A DNA stretch of 64,000 nt from Streptomyces sp. QL37 (GTDB taxonomy: Bacteria > Actinomycetota > Actinomycetes > Streptomycetales > Streptomycetaceae), in the NCBI RefSeq assembly GCF_002941025.1, contig NZ_PTJS01000001.1, positions 4,402,001 through 4,466,000 on the forward strand, in the 5' to 3' direction. The position numbers and the translations under genes were made by a program. This document shows positions 1 through 8,130 of this stretch, in pieces. The notes under the pieces are model-generated. The model saw nothing but the letters and a program-made list of their open reading frames with translations, did no database searches and was not told where the DNA came from. How positions within the stretch are numbered: position 1 is the stretch's first letter; the number at the start of each line of letters is the position of its first letter.

Positions 1-159
1 GACCTGGAGCGTGCCCCAGCCGGCCAGGCCGAGGGCCACCACGGCGGCGGTCACCGAGAGGACCAGCTTGCGGCGATGGCGGGGGCGGCGCATGCGGGGG
101 TACGTGTTACCCGTGATGCGGTACTTTCCGCCCATGCCGGGAGGGGTCAGCATGCTCAT
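1..159 (-). CDS. LytR_C-type membrane protein, N-terminal part (partial)
   Basis: Only the first 53 codons are inside the window; the gene runs off the left edge. Translation begins MSMLTPPGMGGKYRITG, continues with an Arg-rich patch (PRMRRPRHRRK), and then has one hydrophobic helix of about 16 residues (LVLSVTAAVVALGLAG). This is the layout of a type II membrane protein with a short cytoplasmic head. From memory this N-terminus matches a conserved Streptomyces protein with a LytR C-terminal domain that lies beside the VapB-like gene found here at 277-573. The LytR_C domain itself is not visible, so the name rests on recall of the start only. The ATG at 159 is followed by an in-frame ATG three codons later, so the exact start is uncertain by a few residues. 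Confidence 0.55.
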   Translation of the reverse strand, partial: MSMLTPPGMGGKYRITGNTYPRMRRPRHRRKLVLSVTAAVVALGLAGWGTLQV

Positions 160-276
160 GGGCGCAGCGTAGTGCGACCTGGTGATGATGCCTACTAAAC
201 GATCAACCTATGGCACCCGTACGAGCATAAAAGCACCCGAAAGGCCCGAAATGCGCCATGGGTGGGAGTGGCGGGC

Positions 277-573
277 TCAGCCCATTTCGAGCACGCGTGC
301 GTGGAGCACCTGGCGCTGCTGCAGAGCGGCGCGCACGGCGCGGTGCAGCCCGTCCTCGAGGTAGAGGTCGCCCTGCCACTTCACGACGTGGGCGAACAGG
401 TCGCCGTAGAACGTGGAGTCCTCGGCGAGCAGGGTCTCGAGGTCCAGCTGGCCCTTGGTGGTCACCAGCTGGTCCAGGCGGACCGGACGCGGCGCGACAT
501 CCGCCCACTGTCGGGTGCTTTCCCGGCCGTGGTCGGGATATGGCCGCCCATTTCCGATGCGCTTGAAGATCAC
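277..573 (-). CDS. VapB-family-like conserved protein
   Basis: This 98-residue protein starts at a GTG (MIFKRIGNGRPYPDHG) and contains PVRLDQLVTTKGQLDLETLL and FYGDLFAHVVKWQGDLYLED. It matches a protein conserved across actinobacteria, where it is often annotated as a type II toxin-antitoxin VapB-family antitoxin. No PIN-domain toxin gene lies beside it here, so an antitoxin role is doubtful; a housekeeping or regulatory role is equally possible. It is transcribed towards the LytR_C-like gene, with about 120 bases between them. I am confident that it is a real gene and much less sure of its job. Confidence 0.7.
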   Translation of the reverse strand: MIFKRIGNGRPYPDHGRESTRQWADVAPRPVRLDQLVTTKGQLDLETLLAEDSTFYGDLFAHVVKWQGDLYLEDGLHRAVRAALQQRQVLHARVLEMG

Positions 574-703
574 ACGGAAAGCCTACCGGGCAAGGGCCTC
601 CGGGCGCAGCCAGGGAACACGACTGCGATGCCGGTCAAAACGGCATGAAGACGCCCAAACAGGCGCGCCGTCTGTGATGTTTGTGAGGCATGTTTGTGAG
701 CGT

Positions 704-746
704 GCCCCGGTGGCCGGGCGGTGACGGCCCGGTGACGCACCGGGGC
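704..746. terminator. Candidate hairpin terminator after the M28 peptidase gene
   Basis: The bases 704-712 (gccccggtg) pair with 738-746 (caccggggc), and inner GC-rich segments can extend the structure. It lies just beyond the stop codon of the M28 peptidase gene on the minus strand and has no T-tract, as is common for Streptomyces hairpin terminators. Function is inferred from position only. Confidence 0.4.
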
Positions 747-767
747 GTGCGGGGTGCGCGCCGCGTG

Positions 768-2336
768 TTATTCGGTGACGCCGTGGGCGTGCCCGTCGCG
801 CAGACCGCCGCCGCCGCGCTCCTCGCCGGTGGCGGAGGCGGCCGGGGCCGGGCGGGTCAGGGAGCTCAGATCGTGGGCGTAGGTGCCGACCGCGTGGGCG
901 ATCACATCGATGTTGGTGTCGAAGTGCCCCATGTCGATGTTGCTCAGGTCGTCGCAGGCCGAGTGGTAGCAGGGGTCGTAGGCGACGCCGGCCGTTCCGC
1001 CGTACGTCTCGGCCTGAGCGGCCGTCTTGATGCCCTCGGCGCCCGTGTCCGTACCGCCGGACGGGATGCCGACCTCGATGAACGGCCCGTAGTCGGAGCG
1101 CCCGCTGAAGTCCGTGCCGGTGTGCGGCTTGCCCTCGCGGTCCAGGAACGCGTTGATGTCGCGCTCCAGCTGGGCGGATCCCTCGGGGCCCGGTCCCTCG
1201 CCCACCCCGTCGGAGTCGTCGCCGTCGAAGACGAACTGCGCGCCGTTCGGCGAGGCGATCATGTCGAAGTTGAGGTAGAGCGCGATCTTCTCGCGCTGCG
1301 CCCCGGAGAGCTTCGCGACGTACGCCTCCGAGCCCAGCAGTCCGTTCTCCTCCGCCGACCACCAGGCGAACCGCACCTTGTTGGCGGGCGGCCTGGGGGA
1401 CTCAGCCAGTGCCAGGGCGACTTCGAGGAGTCCCGCCGAGCCGGACGCGTTGTCGTTGATGCCGGGGCCGTCCGTGACCGAGTCGAGGTGCGCGCCGAGC
1501 ATGACCGTCCTCGCGGGGTTCCCGCCGGGGGTCTCGGCGACGACGTTGCGGGTGACGCGGTCCTCCCGGAACTCCCGGATCTCCAGGGAGACCTTCACCT
1601 CGCCCTTCGCCACCTCCGCGACCAGCTTCTTCCCCTCGTCCTGGGTGATTCCGCCGGTGGGGATCTTGCCCGCCTCCGCGCCGCCCAGGGTGCCGGAGAG
1701 GGCGCCTTCGGTGTTGTTGTAGATCACCGCTGCGTCCGCGCCCGCCGCCGCTGCCGCGGCCTGCTTCTCCGCGAAGGAGCAGCCGCCCCGCTCGATGAGG
1801 GCGATCCTGCCGTCGAAGCCGCCCGACGCGTAGTCGGCCGCCTCGCAGCCGGTGGTGGCGTCGGTGGGGACGGCGGCGAGGGCCGCGGTGATGCCGCCCT
1901 CCTCGGTGGAGGCGGTGTACGTCATCGCCCTGACCGAGATGTCACGCGGTGTGGGGGAGACCACGGAGAGCTTCTCGGCGAGCGTCTCGGTGTAGACGAA
2001 GTCGAACGCCTGGTAGCCGACCTCGTAACCGGCCTTCCGGAGCAGCCGGTGGACGTAGGCGGCGGAGGCGTCGTAGCCGGGTGAACCGGCCGCGCGGTGG
2101 CCGTCCGCCGCGTCGGCCGCCGCCTGGAAGCGCTCCAGGTGGCGGTACGCGTCGTCGGCGGACGCGTCCCGGACCAGTCGCCGCGCGAGCTCCGCGGCGT
2201 CGTCGGCCGGGTCCTGCGGCGCGGACGCGGCGGCCGGTGACGCGTGACCGCTGTCCGGTGACGCGGCGAGGAGAAGCGGGGTGGCCAGGGCGGCGGCAGC
2301 CACGGCCGCCACGGCTCTGCGACGTGTGGTGAGCAC
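768..2336 (-). CDS. Secreted M28-family aminopeptidase with PA domain
   Basis: A 522-residue exported zinc aminopeptidase, probably releasing N-terminal hydrophobic residues from peptides outside the cell. The chosen GTG start follows GGAAGGACTCCT and gives a signal peptide: an Arg-rich n-region (TTRRRAVA), an Ala/Leu core and an Ala-rich cleavage region. A protease-associated domain follows (GGFDGRIALIERGGCSF, then a hydrophobic AVIYNN strand). The M28 catalytic domain shows GAHLDSVTDGPGINDNASG with zinc ligands His and Asp, WWSAEENGLLGSEAYV with the Glu-Glu pair, NFDMIASPNG, and the late histidine in YHSACDD. This matches Streptomyces griseus aminopeptidase (SGAP) and relatives, but with the longer PA-containing form. 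The C-terminal tail is Ala/Gly/Pro-rich. The same frame stays open far upstream, but that stretch overlaps the next gene and is not coding. Confidence 0.9.
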   Translation of the reverse strand: MLTTRRRAVAAVAAAALATPLLLAASPDSGHASPAAASAPQDPADDAAELARRLVRDASADDAYRHLERFQAAADAADGHRAAGSPGYDASAAYVHRLLRKAGYEVGYQAFDFVYTETLAEKLSVVSPTPRDISVRAMTYTASTEEGGITAALAAVPTDATTGCEAADYASGGFDGRIALIERGGCSFAEKQAAAAAAGADAAVIYNNTEGALSGTLGGAEAGKIPTGGITQDEGKKLVAEVAKGEVKVSLEIREFREDRVTRNVVAETPGGNPARTVMLGAHLDSVTDGPGINDNASGSAGLLEVALALAESPRPPANKVRFAWWSAEENGLLGSEAYVAKLSGAQREKIALYLNFDMIASPNGAQFVFDGDDSDGVGEGPGPEGSAQLERDINAFLDREGKPHTGTDFSGRSDYGPFIEVGIPSGGTDTGAEGIKTAAQAETYGGTAGVAYDPCYHSACDDLSNIDMGHFDTNIDVIAHAVGTYAHDLSSLTRPAPAASATGEERGGGGLRDGHAHGVTE

Positions 2337-2380
2337 AGGAGTCCTTCCGGTGTGAACGGTCGAGGGGCGCGCCTGAACGG

Positions 2381-2989
2381 TCACCGGGAACGGGCCGCCC
2401 TGGCAGCCGCCTTCGCCTGCTGCTTGAACGCCCGCACCTCGGCGAGTGAGTCGGGGCCGGTGATGTCGGCCACCGAGCGGTGCGAGCCCTCCTCGCCGTA
2501 CGCCCCGGCGGCCTCCCGCCAGCCCGTCGGACGTACGTCGAACTGCTTGCCCAGCAGCGCCAGGAAGATCTGTGCCTTCTGGGTGCCGAACCCGGGCAGC
2601 GCGTTGAGCCGTTTCAGCAGCTCGGCCCCGGTGGTGGCATCCGCCCAGACAGCGTCCGCCCGTCCGTCGTACTCGGTGACCAGGTACTGGCAGAGCTGCT
2701 GGACCCGCTTGGCCATGGAGCCCGGATAGCGGTGCAGCGCCGGTTTGGTGGTGAACAGCTCGGTGAAGGCGTCCGGGTCGTACGCGGCGATCTTCCGGGC
2801 GTCCAGATCGTCCGACCCCATGCGCTGTGCCAGCGTGAACGGACCGGTGAACGCCCATTCCATCGGTACCTGCTGGTCCAGCAGCATGCCGACGAGGGCG
2901 GCCAGCGGACTGCGGCCCAGCAGTTCGTCCGCGTCGGGCTCCTGGGCGATCCGCACGGTGCGGGCCTTGCCGTTGTCGCTCTTGGTCAT
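2381..2989 (-). CDS. HhH-GPD superfamily base-excision-repair-like protein
   Basis: A 202-residue protein related to the helix-hairpin-helix DNA glycosylases that remove damaged bases. Features seen: LVGMLLDQQVPMEWAF (the family N-terminal helix with the conserved Gln-Gln) and LNALPGFGTQKAQIFLALLGK (the hairpin, LPGxGxxKA). The next segment reads FDVRPTGWREAAG. Classical enzymes have a catalytic Asp in a VDTHV-type motif at about this point, and it is not evident here. This fits the short actinobacterial HhH-GPD-type base excision repair family, whose activity is poorly defined. The start ATG gives MTKSDNGKART; the gene ends 44 bases before the start of the peptidase gene, on the same strand. 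Confidence 0.8.
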   Translation of the reverse strand: MTKSDNGKARTVRIAQEPDADELLGRSPLAALVGMLLDQQVPMEWAFTGPFTLAQRMGSDDLDARKIAAYDPDAFTELFTTKPALHRYPGSMAKRVQQLCQYLVTEYDGRADAVWADATTGAELLKRLNALPGFGTQKAQIFLALLGKQFDVRPTGWREAAGAYGEEGSHRSVADITGPDSLAEVRAFKQQAKAAARAARSR

Positions 2990-3054
2990 GTATTCGATGA
3001 TCGCGAGAGTGACCGGGATCGGCGACTCGGTGCGTGACCCCGCCGGTGCCTCGG

Positions 3055-4302
3055 CTACCCGGCGCCCGGTGGCGGCAGCCCGGCCGCACGGAGCCGCAGA
3101 TAGCGGGCCTCGGGTGCGCTGAGCGTGTGGTCGGCCGCCCTCAGATAGGCGGCGCGGGCCGCCTCCCGGTCCCCGGCCCTCTCCAGCAGGTGCGCCCTTA
3201 CGGCGTCCAGCCGGTGGTGGCCCGCCAGGCGGTCCTCCAGTGCGGACAGCGCCGCCAGACCGGCCCGGGGCCCCCGCACCATGGCGAGCGCCCCCGCCCG
3301 GCTCAGCTCCGCCATCGGGTCGGGGGCGCCCTGCACGAGGAGGTCGTACAGGGCGAGGATCTGCGGCCAGTCGGTGTCCTCGGCGCGGGCCGCCTCGTCG
3401 TGCAGCGCCGCGATCGCGGCCTGTAGCTGGTACGCCCCCGCGGGTCCCTGGGACAGGGCCTCCTCCACCAGGGCGGTGCCCTCCTCGATGGCGGCCCCGT
3501 CCCAGACGGCGCGGTCCTGCTCGTCGAGCGGGATCAGCTCACCGTGCGGTCCGCTGCGGGCGGCGCTGCGGGCCTCGGTGAGCAGCATCAGGGCCAGCAG
3601 CCCGGTCACCCGTCCGTCGCGGGGGAGCAGACCGCGCACGGCGCGGGTCAGCCGGATCGCCTCCCGGGCCAGGTCGGGGCGGTGAAGTTCGCGGCCGGAC
3701 GTCGCGGTGTACCCCTCGTTGAAGATCAGGTAGAGCACCTGGAGCACGGCGGCCAGGCGGAGGTCGTGGTCGGCGGGGCCCGGCTGCCGGAACGGCACCC
3801 CCCGCACCTTCTGCTTGGCCCGGCTGATCCTCTGAGCCATCGTCGCCTCGGGCACCAGGTGCGCCCGGGCGATCTCGGCCGTCGTCAGGCCGCCCACGGC
3901 GCGCAGGGTCAGCGCGATCTGGGCGGCGGGGGACAGCTCGGGGTGGCAGCAGAGGAAGAGGAGGGTGAGGGTGTCGTCGGCGGCCGGGGCGCGGCTCTCC
4001 CCGGGCGGCGGGGTGGTGAACGCGTCGCGGGGAGTGAGCGCGGCGGCCCTCTCCTCACGCCGCTGCCGCGCGGAGTCGCTCCGCAGCTGGTCCGTCAGCC
4101 GCCGTGACGCGATCCTGATCAGCCAGCCGCGCGGATTGTCGGGCGCTCCGTGGGCCGGCCACTGCTGGGAGGCGGCGAACATCGCTTCCTGGACGGCGTC
4201 CTCCGCCGTGTCGAAGTGGCCGTAGCGGCGTACGAGCGCGCCGAGGACCTGCGGCGCGTGGTGGCGCAGCAGGTCCTCGATACCGGTCGGCCTGTCGTTC
4301 AC
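3055..4302 (-). CDS. ECF42-type RNA polymerase sigma factor with C-terminal extension
   Basis: A 415-residue sigma factor that probably directs RNA polymerase to its own small regulon. Region sigma2 is seen at residues 10-75 (VLGALVRRYGHFDTAEDAVQ, then NPRGWLIRIASRRL). Region sigma4 lies at about 110-175 (LTLLFLCCHPELSPAAQIAL, then GGLTTAEIARAHLVPEATMA). A long helical extension of more than 200 residues follows (FNEGYTAT, GLLALMLLTEAR, YQLQAAIAALHDEA). This architecture, with a neighbouring DGPF/YciI gene, is the hallmark of group ECF42, whose C-terminal extension is reported to be needed for activity and which has no classical anti-sigma factor. The downstream part resembles TPR helices. 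Start GTG 4302; the partner gene lies 30 bases upstream in the same orientation. Confidence 0.9.
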   Translation of the reverse strand: MNDRPTGIEDLLRHHAPQVLGALVRRYGHFDTAEDAVQEAMFAASQQWPAHGAPDNPRGWLIRIASRRLTDQLRSDSARQRREERAAALTPRDAFTTPPPGESRAPAADDTLTLLFLCCHPELSPAAQIALTLRAVGGLTTAEIARAHLVPEATMAQRISRAKQKVRGVPFRQPGPADHDLRLAAVLQVLYLIFNEGYTATSGRELHRPDLAREAIRLTRAVRGLLPRDGRVTGLLALMLLTEARSAARSGPHGELIPLDEQDRAVWDGAAIEEGTALVEEALSQGPAGAYQLQAAIAALHDEAARAEDTDWPQILALYDLLVQGAPDPMAELSRAGALAMVRGPRAGLAALSALEDRLAGHHRLDAVRAHLLERAGDREAARAAYLRAADHTLSAPEARYLRLRAAGLPPPGAG

Positions 4303-4332
4303 ACGGCCCTTCTCTCGGAGCGCGCGAGCGCC

Positions 4333-4755
4333 CTACTCAGGAGCGCTCGGGTCCCCGCCCTCGTCGATGGGACGGATCAGCACCGGGTAGACCGGCGCGC
4401 CCTCCGGCTGCGGGCACTCCTGGATGCGCGCGGCGATCTCGGTGACCCTTTCCAGGCTCGCGCAGTCGAGCACCCAGTACCCGGCGAGCTGCTCCTTGGT
4501 CTCCCCGTAGGGGCCGTCCGTGATCACCGGCCGGCCGTCCGCGCCCGGCAGCACCGAGCGGGTCCTGGCGGGTTCGGTCAGGCCCTGGCCGTCGACCATC
4601 TCGCCGGACTCGGCCAGGTCGTTGTTGAGGCTTCCCATGAAGGCGAACATCGCCTGCATGTCCTCCTTGCTCCAGGACGGGCTCCCGGCCGACGGCTTGC
4701 CGTTCATGGCGTCGTAGTCGGCCTGCGAGCCCTGAACCATCACGAGGTACTTCAT
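4333..4755 (-). CDS. DGPF/YciI-family protein, partner of the ECF42 sigma factor
   Basis: A 140-residue YciI-fold protein starting MKYLVMVQGSQADYDAMNG. It carries the family signature DGPYGETKEQLAGYWVLDC (a DGPF-type motif) and ends VYPVLIRPIDEGGD. Such proteins are almost always encoded beside ECF42 sigma genes. They are thought to be targets or modulators of the sigma factor, but their biochemical role is unknown. The gene lies 30 bases upstream of the sigma gene, and the two probably share a promoter in the gap before cobL. ATG at 4755 is preceded by GCCGAGGAGCGACACC, a good ribosome binding site. Confidence 0.88.
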   Translation of the reverse strand: MKYLVMVQGSQADYDAMNGKPSAGSPSWSKEDMQAMFAFMGSLNNDLAESGEMVDGQGLTEPARTRSVLPGADGRPVITDGPYGETKEQLAGYWVLDCASLERVTEIAARIQECPQPEGAPVYPVLIRPIDEGGDPSAPE

Positions 4756-4939
4756 GGTGTCGCTCCTCGGCTTCTGTGGTCGCCGCCCCTTGTGGGCAAC
4801 TCTCACAGGGGACGTCGGAGCCGGCGACCGGTTCTCGACACCACGCGGGAAGTTTTCCGGAATCACTCCGCCGCGCGGGTCCGGAAACCGTCCCCGTAGA
4901 GTTCGGCTGCGTCGTCCCACCAACCCCGAGGTACCGGCT

Positions 4940-6211
4940 GTGTCACCCGCGTCACCCCTGCCCGCCGTCCCGGCGCCCCAGTCCGCCGTGAGCGTCGTGG
5001 GAATCGGCGCCGACGGCTGGGCCGGCCTCCCGGAAAGCGCCCGCGCGGTGCTCCTGGACGCGGAGGTCCTGATCGGCGGCGAGCGCCAACTGGGCCTGCT
5101 CCCGCCGGAATGCCGGGGCCGGCGGGTGCCCTGGCCGTCGCCTCTGCGGCCCGCCGTGCGTGGTCTGCTCGCCGCGCACACGGGGAGCAGGACGGCCGTC
5201 CTCGCCAGCGGCGACCCGATGTTCTACGGCATCGGCCTGGCCCTCACCGAGGAGCTGGGAGCCGGAGCGCTCCGGGTGCTGCCGCACCCGTCCTCCGTGT
5301 CGTACGCCTGCGCCCGGCTCGGCTGGCCGGTGGAGGACACCGAGACCGTCACCCTCGTCGGCCGCCCCGCGGCCCGGCTGGCCGCTGCGCTGCACGACGG
5401 GCGGCGGCTGCTGGTGCTCTCCGCGGACGCGGCCACCCCCGCCGCCGTGGCCGCCCTGCTGCGGGACCACGGCTTCGGGCCCAGCCGGATGCGGGTGCTC
5501 GAACAGCTCGGCTCACCCGCCGAGGACTGCCTGGACGGCAGCGCCGACACCTGGGAGCACCCGCCCGGGGACCCGCTCAACGTCATCGCGGTGGAGTGCC
5601 GGAGCACCCCGGACGCCCTGCGCCTGGGCGCCGTCCCCGGGCTCCCCGACGAGGCGTACGAGCACGACGGCCAGCTCACCAAGCGCCATGTCCGGGCGGC
5701 CACCCTCGCCGTGCTCGCTCCCGCCCCCGGCGAGCTCCTGTGGGACGTCGGCGGCGGCTCGGGGTCGATCGCGGCGGAGTGGATGCGGACCCATCCCTCC
5801 TGCCGTGCCGTCACCGTGGAACGCGACCCGGCCCGGGCGGAGCGCATCGCCCGCAACGCCGACCGGCTCGGCGTTCCCGGGCTGCGCGTGGTCACCGGCC
5901 GCGCACCGGACGCCCTGGCCGGACTGCCCGTGCCCCACGCGGTGTTCATCGGCGGCGGGCTCACGGCGCCGGGGCTGCTCGACGCCTGCTGGGCCGCGCT
6001 GCCCCCGGGCGGCCGGCTGGTCGCCAACACGGTCACGCTGGAGTCGGAGGCGCTGCTCGCCGAGTGGTACCGGCGGCTCGGCGGTGACCTGGTCCGGCTC
6101 TCGGTGGCCCACGCCGTGCCGGTCGGCGGGTTCACCGGCTGGCGTCAGGCCATGCCCGTCACGCAGTGGTCCGTACAGAAACCCCCGCACGCTCCAGGAG
6201 ACGACAGATGA
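4940..6211 (+). CDS. cobL: Precorrin-6Y C5,15-methyltransferase (decarboxylating), CobL
   Basis: A 423-residue fused enzyme (equivalent to CbiE plus CbiT) that methylates C5 and C15 of the corrin precursor and removes the acetate carboxyl at C12. The N-terminal tetrapyrrole-methylase half shows VSVVGIGADGWAGL, LASGDPMFYGIG and LPHPSSVSYACARLGWP. The C-terminal Rossmann methylase half shows LTKRHVRAATLAVLAPAPG, LLWDVGGGSGSIAAEW and AVFIGGGLT. The frame is open upstream of 4940; this GTG is chosen because GAGG sits eight bases before it, though a GTG at 4988 that begins the conserved VSVVGIG is an alternative. The stop overlaps the start of cobM by four bases, so the two are translationally coupled. 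The gene is divergent from the ECF42/DGPF pair. Confidence 0.93.
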   Translation: MSPASPLPAVPAPQSAVSVVGIGADGWAGLPESARAVLLDAEVLIGGERQLGLLPPECRGRRVPWPSPLRPAVRGLLAAHTGSRTAVLASGDPMFYGIGLALTEELGAGALRVLPHPSSVSYACARLGWPVEDTETVTLVGRPAARLAAALHDGRRLLVLSADAATPAAVAALLRDHGFGPSRMRVLEQLGSPAEDCLDGSADTWEHPPGDPLNVIAVECRSTPDALRLGAVPGLPDEAYEHDGQLTKRHVRAATLAVLAPAPGELLWDVGGGSGSIAAEWMRTHPSCRAVTVERDPARAERIARNADRLGVPGLRVVTGRAPDALAGLPVPHAVFIGGGLTAPGLLDACWAALPPGGRLVANTVTLESEALLAEWYRRLGGDLVRLSVAHAVPVGGFTGWRQAMPVTQWSVQKPPHAPGDDR

Positions 6212-6957
6212 CCGTGTACTTCATCGGCGCGGGCCCCGGTGCCGCCGACCTGATCACGGTGCGCGGCGCCCGTGTCCTCGCCGCCAGCCCGGTCTGCCTG
6301 TACGCGGGCAGCCTGGTGCCGCGTGAACTCCTCGCCGAGTGCCCGTCGGACGCCCGGCTGGTGGACACCGCTCAGCTCGACATCGACCAGATCACCGCCG
6401 AGCTGGTGCGGGCCCACGAGGAGGGCCACGACGTGGCCCGGCTGCACTCGGGCGACCCGTCGGTCTTCAGCGCCGTGAACGAGCAGATGCGACGGCTGGA
6501 CGAGGCGGGCGTTCCGTACGAGGTGGTGCCCGGGGTTCCCGCCTTCGCCGCGGCCGCGGCGGCGCTCAAGCGGGAGCTGACGGTGCCCACGGTCGGCCAG
6601 ACCGTGATCCTCACCCGGATCGCCCAGCGGGCGACCGCGATGCCCGAGGGCGAGGACCTGGCCACGCTGGGCCGCAGCGGCGCGCTGATCGTGCTGCATC
6701 TCGCGGCGCGGTACGTGGACCGGGTGGTCGAGGAGCTGCTGCCGCACTACGGCGCGGACTGCCCCACCGCCGTGGTCGCCATGGCCTCGCGCCCGGACGA
6801 GATCATCCTGCGCGGGACGCTGGACTCCATCGCGGAGCAGGTGAAGGAGGCCGGGGTGATCCGTACAGCGGTGATCATGGTCGGCAGGACCCTGGGCGCG
6901 GAGCAGTTCCGCGACAGCCACCTGTACTCCCCGGCGCGGGACCGCCACAGCTGCTGA
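6208..6957 (+). CDS. cobM: Precorrin-4 C11-methyltransferase, CobM
   Basis: A 249-residue S-adenosylmethionine-dependent tetrapyrrole methylase adding the C11 methyl of precorrin-5. The start MTVYFIGAGPGAADLITVRG is the standard family opening. CLYAGSLVPRELLAECP, LHSGDPSVFSAVNEQMRRL and YEVVPGVPAFAAAAAALKRE follow, all typical of CobM/CbiF. Length is normal for the family. ATG 6208 overlaps the cobL stop (ATGA) and has CAGGAGA upstream. It converges on cbiD with only 39 bases between the stops. Confidence 0.95.
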   Translation: MTVYFIGAGPGAADLITVRGARVLAASPVCLYAGSLVPRELLAECPSDARLVDTAQLDIDQITAELVRAHEEGHDVARLHSGDPSVFSAVNEQMRRLDEAGVPYEVVPGVPAFAAAAAALKRELTVPTVGQTVILTRIAQRATAMPEGEDLATLGRSGALIVLHLAARYVDRVVEELLPHYGADCPTAVVAMASRPDEIILRGTLDSIAEQVKEAGVIRTAVIMVGRTLGAEQFRDSHLYSPARDRHSC

Positions 6958-6996
6958 CGGACGGGCGGGACGCCTGCCGTACCGTCCCGCCCCGGC

Positions 6997-8115
6997 TCAC
7001 CGCGCCTCGCTGCGCCCCACGACGGCCCCCGCCCGGTCGATGCAGATCACATCCACCGCCACCGGCGCTCCCCGCAGCACCGACAGTGCCTCGTCCCGGG
7101 CGCCCACCGCGACCAGGTCGCCCAGGGGCACCCCGGCGGCCGTGCACAACTGGAGTGCCGCGAGGCCGGTGTTGGCGGCCTCGATCTCCGCCGCCAGCTC
7201 CTCGCTCGCCCCGCCCTGTCGCGCCAGCCGCGCCAGGAACGGCTTGTCGACCTGCGAGCGGCCCGAGTGCAGGTCCAGATGCCCGGCGGCCAGCTTGGAC
7301 AGCTTGGCGAACCCGCCGCAGATGGTGAGCCGCTCCACCGGATGCCGGCGTACGTATTTCAGCACCGCGCCCGCGAAGTCCCCCATGTCCAGCAGGGCGA
7401 TCTCCGGCAGGCCGTACTCGGCCACCACCGTCTTCTCCGAGGTCGATCCCGTGCATCCCGCGACGTGACGGTGGCCGGCCGCGCGTGCCACGTCCACCCC
7501 GCGGCGGATCGAGTCGATCCAGGCCGAGCAGGAGTAGGGCACCACGATGCCCGTCGTCCCCAGGATCGAGATCCCGCCCAGGATGCCCAGGCGGATGTTC
7601 CACGTGAAACGTGCGATCTCCTCGCCGTCGTCCACCGAGACCGTGATCTCGACGTCGCCGGTGCCCCCGTGCTCCGCCGCCACCCGCGCGATGTGGTCCC
7701 GCATCATCTGACGGGGGACGGGATTGATCGCGGGCTCCCCGACGTCGAGCGGCAGCCCGGGGAGGGTCACCGTCCCCACACCCGGGCCGGCCCGGAACAC
7801 CACCCCGGACCCCGCGGGAAGCAGCCGGACGGTGGACCGCACCAGCGCGCCGTGGGTGACGTCCGGGTCGTCGCCCGCGTCCTTGACCACGCCCGCCGTG
7901 GCCCGGCCGTCGGCGAGCTCCTCCACCGCGAGCGCGAAGGCGGGGGTCTGGCCCCTGGGCAGGGTGATGGTCACCGGGTCGGGGAACTCGCCGGTCAGGA
8001 GGGCCGTGTACGCGGCCGTGGTCGCCGCCGTCGCACAGGCCCCGGTCGTCCATCCCGGCCGGAGACCGGTGTGCTTGAGTTGGGCGGTGCGCCCGCCCTG
8101 CGCCTCACTGCTCAT
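6997..8115 (-). CDS. cbiD: Cobalt-precorrin-5B C1-methyltransferase, CbiD
   Basis: A 372-residue CbiD-type enzyme that adds the C1 methyl and allows loss of the C20 two-carbon unit. Motifs seen: LRPGWTTGACATAATTAAY (the conserved TTGACA(A)A signature near the N-terminus), INPVPRQMMRDHI, ISILGTTGIVVPYSCSAW and GGFAKLSKLAAGHLDLHS. CbiD is the C1-methylase of the anaerobic-type pathway. Its presence beside cobG and cobN fits the mixed pathway of Streptomyces, which lacks CobF. ATG 8115 was chosen over an in-frame start nine codons upstream because it gives the family-typical opening. It is divergent from cobK, with 15 bases between the start codons, so the two promoters must overlap the coding regions or be shared. 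A near-match to parS lies inside at 7597-7610. Confidence 0.93.
   Translation of the reverse strand: MSSEAQGGRTAQLKHTGLRPGWTTGACATAATTAAYTALLTGEFPDPVTITLPRGQTPAFALAVEELADGRATAGVVKDAGDDPDVTHGALVRSTVRLLPAGSGVVFRAGPGVGTVTLPGLPLDVGEPAINPVPRQMMRDHIARVAAEHGGTGDVEITVSVDDGEEIARFTWNIRLGILGGISILGTTGIVVPYSCSAWIDSIRRGVDVARAAGHRHVAGCTGSTSEKTVVAEYGLPEIALLDMGDFAGAVLKYVRRHPVERLTICGGFAKLSKLAAGHLDLHSGRSQVDKPFLARLARQGGASEELAAEIEAANTGLAALQLCTAAGVPLGDLVAVGARDEALSVLRGAPVAVDVICIDRAGAVVGRSEAR
7597..7610. promoter_or_regulatory. parS-like ParB-binding site (one mismatch)
   Basis: Within cbiD the 14 bases gttccacgtgaaac match the ParB-binding consensus GTTTCACGTGAAAC at 13 positions. Streptomyces chromosomes carry a cluster of such sites around oriC, often inside genes. 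This window would be expected to lie in the origin-proximal half if its core gene order follows S. coelicolor. Binding is inferred, and the single mismatch breaks the perfect palindrome. Confidence 0.4.
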
Positions 8116-8130
8116 GGATGGACCGATCCG

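Noticed and set aside
277-573. Active VapBC toxin-antitoxin locus
   Set aside because: Only the VapB-like gene is present; no PIN-domain toxin is adjacent on either side.
2337-3089. Extended open frame making the M28 peptidase 773 residues long
   Set aside because: The extra N-terminus overlaps the HhH-GPD gene in another frame, lacks family similarity, and would hide the clear signal peptide and ribosome binding site at 2336.
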